In this document: positions 47,934-56,332 of the stretch, one piece after another
How positions within the stretch are numbered: position 1 is the first letter of the stretch
How the letters are laid out: every line of letters starts with the position of its first letter
Assembly: GCF_900141745.1 (NCBI RefSeq)
Contig: NZ_FSRM01000002.1
Coordinates: forward strand, 310,001 to 374,000
Source of the DNA: Paraburkholderia phenazinium
Lineage (GTDB): Bacteria > Pseudomonadota > Gammaproteobacteria > Burkholderiales > Burkholderiaceae
Length of the DNA stretch: 64,000 nucleotides
Reading direction: 5' to 3'
Made by a program: the position numbers and the translations under genes
The notes under the pieces: model-generated
What the model was told of the DNA's origin: nothing
The model's input: the letters and a program-made list of their open reading frames with translations, nothing else
Database searches by the model: none

Positions 47934-47954
47934 CCATTTGATCTGATCTGTTCA

Positions 47955-47995
47955 ATCCGCAATCCACCGTCTTTATCAGAACGGTGTTTGCGGAT
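47955..47995. terminator. Long hairpin between convergent metG and hydrolase genes
   Basis: ATCCGCAA (47955-47962) pairs with TTGCGGAT (47988-47995), and inside it CACCGT (47965-47970) pairs with ACGGTG (47981-47986). The loop is 10 nt. It lies between two convergent genes and could terminate either, but there is no T-tract. Confidence 0.5.
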
Positions 47996-48070
47996 CTGCA
48001 CAGCAATCAAAGGTACCGGTTCAAGCCCGACGGCTCACTGCGCGCTGAGTCTCCCGCGCATCAGGAACTG

Positions 48071-48808
48071 TTATTTGAGCGTTCGGGCGTACAACGCGAA
48101 CAGCTCCTTCCAGCCCCGCTCGGCCGCCTCTGCGTCGTAGACGGGCATGTCCGGCTTCATCCAGCCGTGCGCCTTGCCTTTGTACAGTTCGCTCTTGTGC
48201 TTCACGTCCGCGGCGCCCAGCGCGGCTTCGAAGCGCTCGCCCATTTCGGGTGGGAAGCTGTGATCGTTGTCGGCAATGCCGATGTACAACTCGGCCTTGA
48301 TCTTGTCGAGAAGCAGGTGGGGACTCGTCGGCTGGTCGGTCGCGAGATTGCCGCCGTGGAAGCTCGCCGCCGCAACAATGCGATCCGGGTAGTAAGCCGC
48401 CGCCGTGAGTGCCATGCCGCCGCCCATGCAGAAACCGACGGTGCCAATCTTCTTACCGGCCACATCAGCGCGTGTATCGAGGTATTCGATAAAGGCCGCG
48501 GTGTCTTCAGCGGCTTTGTGGTTGTCGCTGCTCGCCATCATGGGCCCAACGGTGGCACGGAAGTCGCCCTTCAGCACTTCCTTGGGGTCGAGCGGCCCGT
48601 AAGCTCCGAAGCGGTAAAACAGGTCGGGCAGAAGCACAACGTACCCTTTGCTCGCCACGTGCTTTGCCATCTGGAGCATGCCTGGCCGGATGCCAAACGC
48701 GTCCATGTAGAAGATCACAGCGGGCCATTTGCCCTCGCCTTCAGGCGTCAGGACCCACGCCTTACAGGGACCTTCCTTTTCCTGAATGGTGACTTGTGAT
48801 TCGCTCAT
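48071..48808 (-). CDS. Dienelactone hydrolase-family protein
   Basis: A 245-residue alpha/beta hydrolase. The nucleophile elbow is GFCMGGG with Cys127, the acid is likely Asp in IADNDHSFP, and the His is in KAHGWMKP. This Cys-Asp-His triad is the hallmark of dienelactone hydrolases from chlorocatechol breakdown, though many homologues act on other esters. The start follows CACGGAGGCGTAGAGC. No catechol pathway genes are adjacent, so the substrate is open. Confidence 0.88.
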   Translation of the reverse strand: MSESQVTIQEKEGPCKAWVLTPEGEGKWPAVIFYMDAFGIRPGMLQMAKHVASKGYVVLLPDLFYRFGAYGPLDPKEVLKGDFRATVGPMMASSDNHKAAEDTAAFIEYLDTRADVAGKKIGTVGFCMGGGMALTAAAYYPDRIVAAASFHGGNLATDQPTSPHLLLDKIKAELYIGIADNDHSFPPEMGERFEAALGAADVKHKSELYKGKAHGWMKPDMPVYDAEAAERGWKELFALYARTLK

Positions 48809-48966
48809 GCTCTACGCCTCCGTGTGTGTTCGCCGCGGGTTTCCGACATCGGCCCAATGATCACGGCGATCATGGTTATTCAGGGAAAACTTAATTGTAA
48901 CGGGGATCGTCATTACAAGCATGGGCGGACGGCGCCTTCAATCATCTGATGCGACAATATCCGCCA

Positions 48967-49335
48967 CTATATTTCTTTCCTGATCTGTTCCGCGAAGGCG
49001 CGAATCACTTCATCGTTTCGCATCACAAACATCCACTGACCGACGCGCGTCGAAACAAGCAGTCCGGCGTCGATCAGGGTCGCGAGGTGGGCCGACACGG
49101 TCGATTGGGATAGCCCACTGCGCGCGTGAATTGCGTTTAAAGGTACCCCGCATCCAAGATCGATTCGACTTCGCAAAAAGTATTCTTCTGGCGTCTTTAA
49201 CCATCTCAAGATCTCGCGCCGGAACGGATTTGCGAGTGCCTTATGGATCAGGTTTTCGTCAACCATACATTTCATTTCGACCATCGGCTCGTGAAAGGCA
49301 GATCCGTCACATTCGACGATAGGGTCCCGGGTCAT
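48967..49335 (-). CDS. ArsR-type winged-helix regulator
   Basis: A 122-residue protein with an ArsR-like HTH: KALANPFRREILRWLKTPEEYF, then SGLSQSTVSAHLATLIDAGLLVSTRVGQWMFV. A Cys-rich metal site is not evident; two Cys occur, near the N-terminus (MKCMV) and in the recognition region (DLGCGV). The ATG at 49335 overlaps the stop of the DJ-1-like gene by 4 bp, which favours this start through coupling, although later Met codons (49284, 49266) also fit. It probably regulates its own operon. Confidence 0.85.
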   Translation of the reverse strand: MTRDPIVECDGSAFHEPMVEMKCMVDENLIHKALANPFRREILRWLKTPEEYFLRSRIDLGCGVPLNAIHARSGLSQSTVSAHLATLIDAGLLVSTRVGQWMFVMRNDEVIRAFAEQIRKEI

Positions 49336-49907
49336 GACTGCCTCGACAATGACCGTGCGAGGCTCGTGGCGAATTCGTCGCCAAGATCCTCCCTGACCAG
49401 GGCCAACGCGACCCGCATACCGTCACTGACGCCGCGCGACGAGTGGAGGTTGCCGTCCTTCACGCAGCCTTGATTGCTCATGACGTGTACCAAGGGGTAG
49501 TCGCTGGAGAGCCGTTCGGCGTCGCGCCAATGCGTGGTCAGCGAGCGATGGTCGGCGAGGCCGGCGCGCGCGATTAAAAAGGCCCCATTGGACACCGACG
49601 CGAGCCTTCGCACCCGACGGCCGGCGTCACTGAGCCACTCCACCAGCTCGCGATGCGCGTGCCTCGGGCCAACCACCGGCGAACCCGGCACTACGACGAT
49701 GTCAAATGGAGCGCTCACATCCAGCAGACACTCAGTCGTGCTAACCGCCACGCCACTCGAGCACACCACCGGCCCTCGGGACGGCCCCACGAGATGCTGC
49801 TCGTACATCGTTGCGCCGCACAAGCGATTCGCTTCGTGGAAAACCTCCATCGGGCCCGTCACTTCGAGCAGCCGAAATCCTGCGTAGAGCATCATTGCAA
49901 CATGCAT
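49332..49907 (-). CDS. DJ-1/PfpI-domain protein without the AraC domain
   Basis: A 191-residue protein matching only the N-terminal half of GlxA regulators. It has MLYAGFRLLEVTGPMEVFHEA and the TTHWRDAERLSSDYP block, but the nucleophile elbow reads ASVSNGAFLIARAGL, with Ser where Cys is expected. It ends cleanly with no HTH domain. It may be a stand-alone sensor or a degenerate paralogue of the regulator encoded just upstream on the other strand. It is the first gene of a coupled pair with the ArsR-type gene. Confidence 0.8.
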   Translation of the reverse strand: MHVAMMLYAGFRLLEVTGPMEVFHEANRLCGATMYEQHLVGPSRGPVVCSSGVAVSTTECLLDVSAPFDIVVVPGSPVVGPRHAHRELVEWLSDAGRRVRRLASVSNGAFLIARAGLADHRSLTTHWRDAERLSSDYPLVHVMSNQGCVKDGNLHSSRGVSDGMRVALALVREDLGDEFATSLARSLSRQS

Positions 49908-50206
49908 GCGCCGTCACTCCTGTCCCTGGTTGTCGTCCCGTGTCAACGTAGACCGCGATGAAGGGGCGGCTATAGCCGAATCCATGGGATAAAGTTTAAT
50001 CAGACGGCATGGGAGAGGAAACACGCGGATGGCACGATACCGGGCCAATCAACGCGAGATTTGGGCCAGGCACGGCTGGACGCCCGTCCGCTTGTTACAC
50101 GGCTGCAAAAGTCAATTACCGGCTAGTGTGTCCCTCTTTCTGGATCATTGCGGTAAGCTGCAATACCGCTCGGAAACGGGTCTACTCACTCCACGAAGGT
50201 CACGGT

Positions 50207-51232
50207 ATGAAAGTCGCCATTGTCATATTCGATGGTGTGCAGGCGCTCGACGTTGCAGGCCCCCTCGACGTGTTCGCGGAAGCAAACACGATCCTGCCCG
50301 AACATCAGAAGTACGAAGTCTCGCTGGTGGGCGCGCGCGCCGGTACCGTGACGTGCTCGAACGGGATGGGACTTTCCGTGCCGTTCGGCTACGCGGACCT
50401 CGACACGCAATGGGATCTGCTACTCGTCGCGGGCGGCCCGCAATTGCCCGACGCTCAACCGTCCAGTGACTTCCTGACGTGGCTGCAAAATCAGGCAAGC
50501 AACGCGACGCGGTTTGGCTCCGTTTGCAATGGTGCATTCGTACTGGCTCATGCGGGACTGCTCGACGGCAAGGAAGTGACGACTCATTGGTCGGACGCAG
50601 ATCGCCTCGCCCACGAATTTCCGCAGGCCTCCGTGCAGCCCGACAAGATCTTCGTTCGTGACGGACGCCTGATTACCTCGGCAGGTGTGACGGCCGGCAT
50701 CGATCTGTGCCTCTCGCTTGTCGCCGAAGACTGGGGGCATGAACTGGCGGTGCGCGTCGCAAAGCGTCTTGTCGTCTACATCCAGCGCGAGGGTGGTCAG
50801 TCCCAGTACAGCCCTTACGTCGGAAGCGGAAGGGATGAAGATCCGATTATCGGCAAGGTGCACCGCTACGTGACCGAACACATCACCGAAACGCTATCGA
50901 TCGAACAGCTCGCTGGCGCAGTTGCGGTGAGTCGAAGAACCTTCTCGCGAGTATTCGCGAAGTATGCCAAGGTGACGCCCTCCGCGTTTGTCGAACAGGT
51001 TCGCGTCGACACCGCGAGAAAGTTGCTCGAAGACTCGGATGCACCGCTGAAAACCGTCGCATTCAAATGCGGATTTCGGAGTGCCACACATATGCGCACG
51101 ACTTTCTCGCGCCGGCTGGAGGTCACCCCGAAACAATATCGGCAACGATTCCGCGGCGAGGCCGGCACGCAACCGTGGGCCATTCAGGGTGCCGGCAAGC
51201 AGATCTCGCTTCAAGGACTGGCTCATCCGTGA
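50207..51232 (+). CDS. GlxA-family regulator (DJ-1/PfpI-like + AraC HTH)
   Basis: A 341-residue two-domain regulator with the canonical elbow GSVCNGAFVLAHAGLLDG and TTHWSDADRL, then an AraC domain (LSIEQLAGAVAVSRRTFSRVFAKYAKVTP, given in part, and FKCGFRSATHMRTTFSRRL). The start at 50207 is where the DJ-1 fold begins; CGAAGGTCACGGT precedes it. Its last codon overlaps the next gene's GTG start (GTGA), so the glycosylase is translationally coupled. It closely resembles the divergent DJ-1-like protein and may regulate that pair. Confidence 0.9.
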   Translation: MKVAIVIFDGVQALDVAGPLDVFAEANTILPEHQKYEVSLVGARAGTVTCSNGMGLSVPFGYADLDTQWDLLLVAGGPQLPDAQPSSDFLTWLQNQASNATRFGSVCNGAFVLAHAGLLDGKEVTTHWSDADRLAHEFPQASVQPDKIFVRDGRLITSAGVTAGIDLCLSLVAEDWGHELAVRVAKRLVVYIQREGGQSQYSPYVGSGRDEDPIIGKVHRYVTEHITETLSIEQLAGAVAVSRRTFSRVFAKYAKVTPSAFVEQVRVDTARKLLEDSDAPLKTVAFKCGFRSATHMRTTFSRRLEVTPKQYRQRFRGEAGTQPWAIQGAGKQISLQGLAHP

Positions 51233-51759
51233 CTGAAGCTGATTCCATTCAGCCGCTTCCTGACATCCTTGAGCCGGGCCTGTCGGTAATCTTTTGCGGG
51301 ATCAATCCGGGTCTGCGTGCGGCGTCGACAGGTCATCACTTTGCGGGCCGCGGCAACCGGTTTTGGCGGGTGCTGCATCTTGCAGGCTTCACGCCTGAAC
51401 AGATCCTTCCCGAAGACGACCGTTCGATTCTTCGATACGGTTGCGGTCTCACCGCGGTGGTCCCGCGCGCCACAGCGCAGGCCGCCGAGTTGTCGCGCTC
51501 GGAGATCGAGCTGGCCGGGGAGGCTTTTCGGCTAAAGATCGGGCGGTACGCCCCGCAACACGTCGTTTTCCTCGGAAAGATGGCACTCGCGGCCATCTCC
51601 GGCACGCGCGATATCGATTGGGGGCTGCAAACGAAGCCCTTCGGCGGCGCATACGCTTGGGTCGTACCCAATCCAAGCGGATTGAACCGGGCGTTCGGCC
51701 TTGACGCGCTGGTGGCCGCCTACCGGGAAGTTCGCGTCGCCGTCGCGTCCACGTCCTGA
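51229..51759 (+). CDS. mug: G/U mismatch-specific DNA glycosylase
   Basis: A 176-residue member of the Mug/TDG family of uracil-DNA glycosylases. The active-site motif is FCGINPGLRAA (residues 22-32), and the second motif PNPSGLNRAF provides the DNA-intercalation loop. It removes uracil or ethenocytosine opposite G. The start is GTG at 51229, overlapping the regulator stop as GTGA; no other start gives the full fold. Its 3' end overlaps the convergent LysR gene by 40 bp. Confidence 0.93.
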   Translation: MTEADSIQPLPDILEPGLSVIFCGINPGLRAASTGHHFAGRGNRFWRVLHLAGFTPEQILPEDDRSILRYGCGLTAVVPRATAQAAELSRSEIELAGEAFRLKIGRYAPQHVVFLGKMALAAISGTRDIDWGLQTKPFGGAYAWVVPNPSGLNRAFGLDALVAAYREVRVAVASTS

Positions 51760-52652
51760 AGGTGCGCGTTTTTGCGTAGCGCCTCGGTCACGAACTCCAC
51801 GAAAGCGCGAATCTTGCCGCTGGTGCTTCGCCTTTCTACGTGAAGCAGGCTCACCGGTGTCGCCTCGGGCTCGAATGAGGTCAGCACAGGTTGGAGCCTG
51901 CCATCGGCTACATCAGGCGCTGCCTGATACGACAGAAACTGGGCGATTCCCACTCCATCGACGGCAGCGAGAAGAGCAGCGGGACCCAGGTCGACAATCA
52001 TCCGCGGCTGAAGTCTCACAGGCAGCCGCGAACCGTTCTCGTTGAACGCCCACTCGAGCGGAAGCGAGACGCCCGTGAACGATACACAGTGGTGATCGGC
52101 CAGATCTCTGGGGTGAAGGGGCTCCCCATGCTCGGCGAGATAGGAAGGCGCCGCGTACGTCCGACGCCGCACAAAGCCTAGCGGAACGGCGAATGCCGAA
52201 GAGTCGCCGAGATGGCCGATACGGATGGCAATATCTACACCCTCTTCCAGAAGCCGCGTCGTTCGATCGGCGTACACCGCATTGACGTTGACGTCCGGAT
52301 AACGCAGCACGAAGGCGTTGACCAGCGGCGCAACATATCGCTGGCCGAACAGGACCGGTGCGGAAATAGTCAATGTCCCCACGGGATTGAGTTGATCGGC
52401 CGCCAAGGTCGCTTCTGCATCCGTGATGGTGTCCAACACCTTGCGGCAGGCTTCGAGGTATGACAGGCCTGCATCCGTCGGACGAACCGTTCGGGTCGTG
52501 CGGGCCAGCAGATGTGTGCCGAGACGCGATTCCAGCGAATTGACCGCCCGCGAGACCGCGGCGGACGACATGCCAACTTTGTCAGCCGCACCCGTGAAGC
52601 TGCCCCGGTCGACGATGGCCACGAAAATCTCCATCTCACGCAATTTGTCCAT
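51720..52652 (-). CDS. LysR-family transcriptional regulator of the efflux operon
   Basis: A 310-residue LysR protein (HTH SFTGAADKVGMSSAAVSRAVNSLESRLG, given in part) of the DsdC/CrgA-like type that often regulates oxidoreductases and efflux pumps. The start at 52652 follows GGGAGCGAA. It is divergent from the monooxygenase-efflux operon at 52893, across 240 bp with a 7-bp inverted repeat, and most likely controls it. Confidence 0.92.
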   Translation of the reverse strand: MDKLREMEIFVAIVDRGSFTGAADKVGMSSAAVSRAVNSLESRLGTHLLARTTRTVRPTDAGLSYLEACRKVLDTITDAEATLAADQLNPVGTLTISAPVLFGQRYVAPLVNAFVLRYPDVNVNAVYADRTTRLLEEGVDIAIRIGHLGDSSAFAVPLGFVRRRTYAAPSYLAEHGEPLHPRDLADHHCVSFTGVSLPLEWAFNENGSRLPVRLQPRMIVDLGPAALLAAVDGVGIAQFLSYQAAPDVADGRLQPVLTSFEPEATPVSLLHVERRSTSGKIRAFVEFVTEALRKNAHLQDVDATATRTSR

Positions 52653-52794
52653 TTCGCTCCCTACCCTCATACGCGTCCATAAGCCGTGATTCTATGCGTT
52701 GTGATCGAGGTGCCGGAGATCGGCCTGCAAAAGACTTTTTCAGGCCGTGAAGGTTATGCAGAACGTCCTTGAACGCATGGCAAATTTCGATCAC

Positions 52795-52831
52795 TCATTG
52801 GCCCAATACCAACTCGTTTGGACTCCAATGA
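52795..52831. promoter_or_regulatory. Inverted repeat in the LysR/efflux divergent region
   Basis: TCATTGG (52795-52801) and CCAATGA (52825-52831) are perfect 7-bp arms with a 23-bp spacer, and CCAAT-type repeats recur between them. The position, 62 bp before the operon's first ATG, suits an operator for the divergent LysR protein. Confidence 0.45.
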
Positions 52832-52892
52832 ATCGGGCCGATCCTGGACAATCTCTACACGTTGTACGACTAACCAAACGAGAGAGGTCCAC

Positions 52893-53567
52893 ATGTTCTC
52901 CGCAATGCTTGAAGTTCACCCGATCCCCGAGCAGGTCGATGCCTATCTCGGCATGGCCAAAATGCTGCGTCCTGAACTGGACAAGATCGACGGATTCATC
53001 GACAACAACCGCTACGCCAGTCTCACACGCGAGGGGTGGCTTCTTTCGCTGTCGAGTTGGCGCGACGAGAAATCGCTCATCCGCTGGCGTACCGAAGCGA
53101 CGCACAACAGGATCATGCAGGCTGCGCGCGACCGCGTGTTTTCCGACTATCGCCTGCGCATTGGTCAGACCGTCAGCGATACGCATGTGCCCGCGGGACA
53201 CGCCTTGCTCGAGCAGCGCCTGGATGTCACCGAGACGGGAAAAGGTAAGGCGGTGACGCTACATGACGGGAAATTCTCGCCAGCATGGGTGAAGCAGAGC
53301 AGCGCAGACGAGGTGGCGAAATCACTCGGAGTGGATACAAGCGCGACTGACCTCGTTTCCTGGGACGTCTTCGACGCACTGCTGGCACCGGGAGACGTCA
53401 TCGCCGTTCTGACGTGGCGCGACCATGCAGCAGCTGAAGCGTTCCTGGCCAAGGCGGTTACGGCGGATGCATCGCGCGTGCGCAATATCCGCGTTATCCG
53501 GGAGTACGGCATGTTCGATCGCCGGGAAGCGCCGCAGTACTTCAAAGAGACGCAACCGAAGATGTAA
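52893..53567 (+). CDS. Tandem antibiotic-biosynthesis-monooxygenase-like domain protein
   Basis: A 224-residue protein with two ferredoxin-like (ABM) repeats: residues about 1-100 (AMLEVHPIPEQVDAYLGMAK ... SLSSWRDEKSLIRWR) and about 110-210 (LVSWDVFDAL ... VLTWRDHAAAEAF). Such domains bind small aromatic or haem ligands. The start at 52893 follows GAGAGGTCCAC. It is the first gene of the efflux operon, which suggests it modifies or binds the pumped compound. No cofactor site is visible. Confidence 0.75.
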   Translation: MFSAMLEVHPIPEQVDAYLGMAKMLRPELDKIDGFIDNNRYASLTREGWLLSLSSWRDEKSLIRWRTEATHNRIMQAARDRVFSDYRLRIGQTVSDTHVPAGHALLEQRLDVTETGKGKAVTLHDGKFSPAWVKQSSADEVAKSLGVDTSATDLVSWDVFDALLAPGDVIAVLTWRDHAAAEAFLAKAVTADASRVRNIRVIREYGMFDRREAPQYFKETQPKM

Positions 53568-53672
53568 CCCGGCCGCCGGTCGCTATCGGTGCCGGAGCGT
53601 CTTCGCTTCTCATGTGATCTCCAACACCGACATTTAGAAGCCCTATTGAACCTGAACAGTAACGGGATTGCC

Positions 53673-55244
53673 ATGACTACAGCCAACCTTTTAACGACGA
53701 CAGCCGCTCCTGCGCAGGCGGCGCCCGCACAATCCGCGCTTCCGCTTCGCCTGGCGATTGGTCTCGTTGGAATGCTGCTCGCGTCATTATTGGCTATTCT
53801 CAACGAACAGGTCACCGCGCAGTCCCTGGCGGACATTCAGGGCGCGCTCTCGATAGGGCATGACGACGGAACCTGGCTGACCGCTTTATTCGAAGCGGCC
53901 AATGTCGCGACGATGGTGTTTGCTCCGTGGTTTGGCATCACGTTCACGCTCAAGCGATTCACCATCGGCGCCGTGATCGCGACGATGCTGTTCGGGATCC
54001 TCTGCCCCTTCGCACCAAACCTGCTGACGCTCTATGCGCTGCGCGTCCTGCAGGGAATTGCAGGGGGATGTCTGCCCCCGATGCTGATCATCGTGGCGCT
54101 GCGCTACCTTCCGCCCAAGGTGAAGCTATACGGCCTCGCGGGCTACGCCCTCACGGCGACCTTTGGACCGGCGCTCGGCACGCCGCTCGCTGCTTTGTGG
54201 ACCGAGTATGTCGGCTGGCAGATGGCGTTCTGGCAAATCGTGCCGCTTGGTATCGCGTGCTGTGTGGCGATCCAGCAAGGGCTTCCCGCCGATCCCCTCA
54301 AACTCGAACGGCTCAAGGCATTCAACTGGACCGGGTTTTTGACGGGATTTCCGGCCGTCGCGATGCTCGTGACGGGCCTGCTGCAAGGCGATCGTCTGGA
54401 CTGGCTCAATTCCGAGCTCATTCGCGTGATGTTTATTGGCGGGGGGCTTCTGTTTGCGATATTCCTCGTCAACGAGTGGTTTCACCCGCTGCCTTTTTTC
54501 AAGCTGCAGTTGCTGTCGCGCAGAAACTTCACGCACGGACTGACGACCCTGCTGGGCGCGGTGATCCTGCTGGTGGGTGTGGCCGCAATACCCGGCCAGT
54601 ATCTCGCGAGCGTTCATGCCTACAGGCCGCTGCAGACTGCGCCCTTGTCGTTGCTGGTTGCTATCCCGCTCCTGATCACGCTCCCACTGACCGCTGCCGT
54701 TCTGAATCTGCGGCGGGTCGATCACCGCTGGGTCATGGCGATCGGCCTGTGCCTCATGCTTGCCACGTGCCTGATGGGGAGCTTCATTACCTCAGAGTGG
54801 ATTCGCAACAACTTCTACTGGCTTCAATCGATCCAGATCGTCGCGCAGCCGATGGTAATCCTGGGAATCCTGATGGGTGTGACGACGGGCCTGGCCCCGA
54901 CAGACGGCCCATTTGCTTCGGCGATGTTCAACTCGCTCAAAACCTTTTCAGCGGCTGTGGCAACGGCGCTCATCGAAGGGCTGAGCACCGATCGGGAACA
55001 CCTTCATTCGAACATGCTCGTGGACCATTTAGGCAACCACGCGCTTGTAGCAAGTCAAAGCGTCGACGCAGCAAATAGCCTCGGCGAACTTGCACACCGG
55101 ATCCACGAGCAGGCAGTGGTGCTGACGTCGGCGGATCTTTACCGGGTCATGGCGGGTGTTGCCATCGCCCTCCTTTTCCTGGTGCCCGTGTTACCCGTGC
55201 GAATCTACCCGCCGTGGTGCACGACGCCCTCCACTTCACGCTAA
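53673..55244 (+). CDS. DHA2-family MFS efflux transporter (EmrB-like)
   Basis: A 523-residue inner-membrane protein with about 14 hydrophobic segments. Motifs include LNEQVTAQSLADIQGALSIG in the first loop, LTALFEAANVATMVFAPWFG, and PALGTPLAALWTEYVGWQMAFW (motif C region, given in part). It would pump a hydrophobic compound by proton antiport through the adaptor and outer-membrane channel encoded downstream. The start at 53673 has a weak ribosome-binding site; upstream in-frame residues look non-coding. Confidence 0.9.
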   Translation: MTTANLLTTTAAPAQAAPAQSALPLRLAIGLVGMLLASLLAILNEQVTAQSLADIQGALSIGHDDGTWLTALFEAANVATMVFAPWFGITFTLKRFTIGAVIATMLFGILCPFAPNLLTLYALRVLQGIAGGCLPPMLIIVALRYLPPKVKLYGLAGYALTATFGPALGTPLAALWTEYVGWQMAFWQIVPLGIACCVAIQQGLPADPLKLERLKAFNWTGFLTGFPAVAMLVTGLLQGDRLDWLNSELIRVMFIGGGLLFAIFLVNEWFHPLPFFKLQLLSRRNFTHGLTTLLGAVILLVGVAAIPGQYLASVHAYRPLQTAPLSLLVAIPLLITLPLTAAVLNLRRVDHRWVMAIGLCLMLATCLMGSFITSEWIRNNFYWLQSIQIVAQPMVILGILMGVTTGLAPTDGPFASAMFNSLKTFSAAVATALIEGLSTDREHLHSNMLVDHLGNHALVASQSVDAANSLGELAHRIHEQAVVLTSADLYRVMAGVAIALLFLVPVLPVRIYPPWCTTPSTSR

Positions 55245-55255
55245 GGACGGTTCTT

Positions 55256-56332
55256 ATGTCATCCGCTGCTAAATCTCCCCTCAGGATTATTCGTGTTGCC
55301 GCGTTGCTTGTTGCGGCCGGCATTGGTGCGTGGGCTTGCACAAGCCTGACCGGCAACTCGAATACCGAATCCACTAACGACGCTTACGTTGAAGCCGATT
55401 TCACCTTGGTGGCGCCGCGTATCGCCGGTCAGATATCCGACGTATTCGTCAACGACAACGAGTCGGTCAAGGCCGGGCAATTGCTGGTCCGTATCGATGA
55501 TCGCGACTTCAAGGCCGCTTTGATGAGTGCGGAAGCGGACGTGGCTGCGGCAAAGGCGTCCGTTGCGAACTACGACGCCGAGATCGCGCGGCAGCCCTCG
55601 CTGGTCGAGCAAGCGAGCGCGACGCTCAAATCGGACGATGCGTCGATCGGGTTTGCAAGAGCCAACGCCTCGCGATATCAGGACCTCTCGGACGCAGGTG
55701 CGGGAACAACCCAAGAGCAACAGCACGCGTCGAGCACGCTCGCCGAACAACTCGCGCAACAGGCACACGACCGGGCCGCGCTGGCGTCGACCGAGCAGAA
55801 TCTCGACGTATTGCGTACCCAACGCGATAAGGCAGCCGGCGCACTCGCACGCGCCGAAGCGGCGCTCGATCAGGCACAGCTCAATCTGTCCTATACGGAG
55901 GTTCGCGCCCCGGTGGACGGCAAGGTTGGACGGCGTTCCGCACGGGTTGGAGCGTTCGTGACGCCAGGTGCGCCGGTTCTCGCGATCGTGCCGCTTTCGG
56001 ACGCTTACGTTGTTGCTAACTTCCAGGAAAACCAGATCACCAACATGCGCCCTGGCGAGAGCGTACGCATCAAGGTCGACAGCTTCCCTGGCGTTGTGAT
56101 TCATGGTCGTGTCGATAGTCTCGCGCCTGCAACCGGCGTGGCCTTCGCGCCTATCGCACCCGACAACGCGACGGGCAACTTCACGAAGGTGGTGCAACGC
56201 GTGCCGGTGAAGATCACGATCGATCGAGGTCAGGAGGCAGCGTCTGCGCTGAGCGTGGGGCTGTCTGTCGAAACGGAAGTTGCCGTGGGTCAGCATAGCG
56301 ATACCCTGGCCGAAGCAGGAGAGAGAAAATGA
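55256..56332 (+). CDS. HlyD/EmrA-family membrane fusion protein
   Basis: A 358-residue periplasmic adaptor with one N-terminal membrane helix (IIRVAALLVAAGIGAWA), a biotinyl-like lip (YVEADFTLVAPRIAGQI and LSYTEVRAPVDGKVGRRSA), an Ala/Glu-rich alpha-hairpin between them (residues about 90-215) and a beta-barrel domain. It connects the EmrB-like pump to the outer-membrane factor. The start at 55256 follows AAGGACGGTTCTT. Its stop overlaps the next ATG as ATGA. Confidence 0.92.
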   Translation: MSSAAKSPLRIIRVAALLVAAGIGAWACTSLTGNSNTESTNDAYVEADFTLVAPRIAGQISDVFVNDNESVKAGQLLVRIDDRDFKAALMSAEADVAAAKASVANYDAEIARQPSLVEQASATLKSDDASIGFARANASRYQDLSDAGAGTTQEQQHASSTLAEQLAQQAHDRAALASTEQNLDVLRTQRDKAAGALARAEAALDQAQLNLSYTEVRAPVDGKVGRRSARVGAFVTPGAPVLAIVPLSDAYVVANFQENQITNMRPGESVRIKVDSFPGVVIHGRVDSLAPATGVAFAPIAPDNATGNFTKVVQRVPVKITIDRGQEAASALSVGLSVETEVAVGQHSDTLAEAGERK

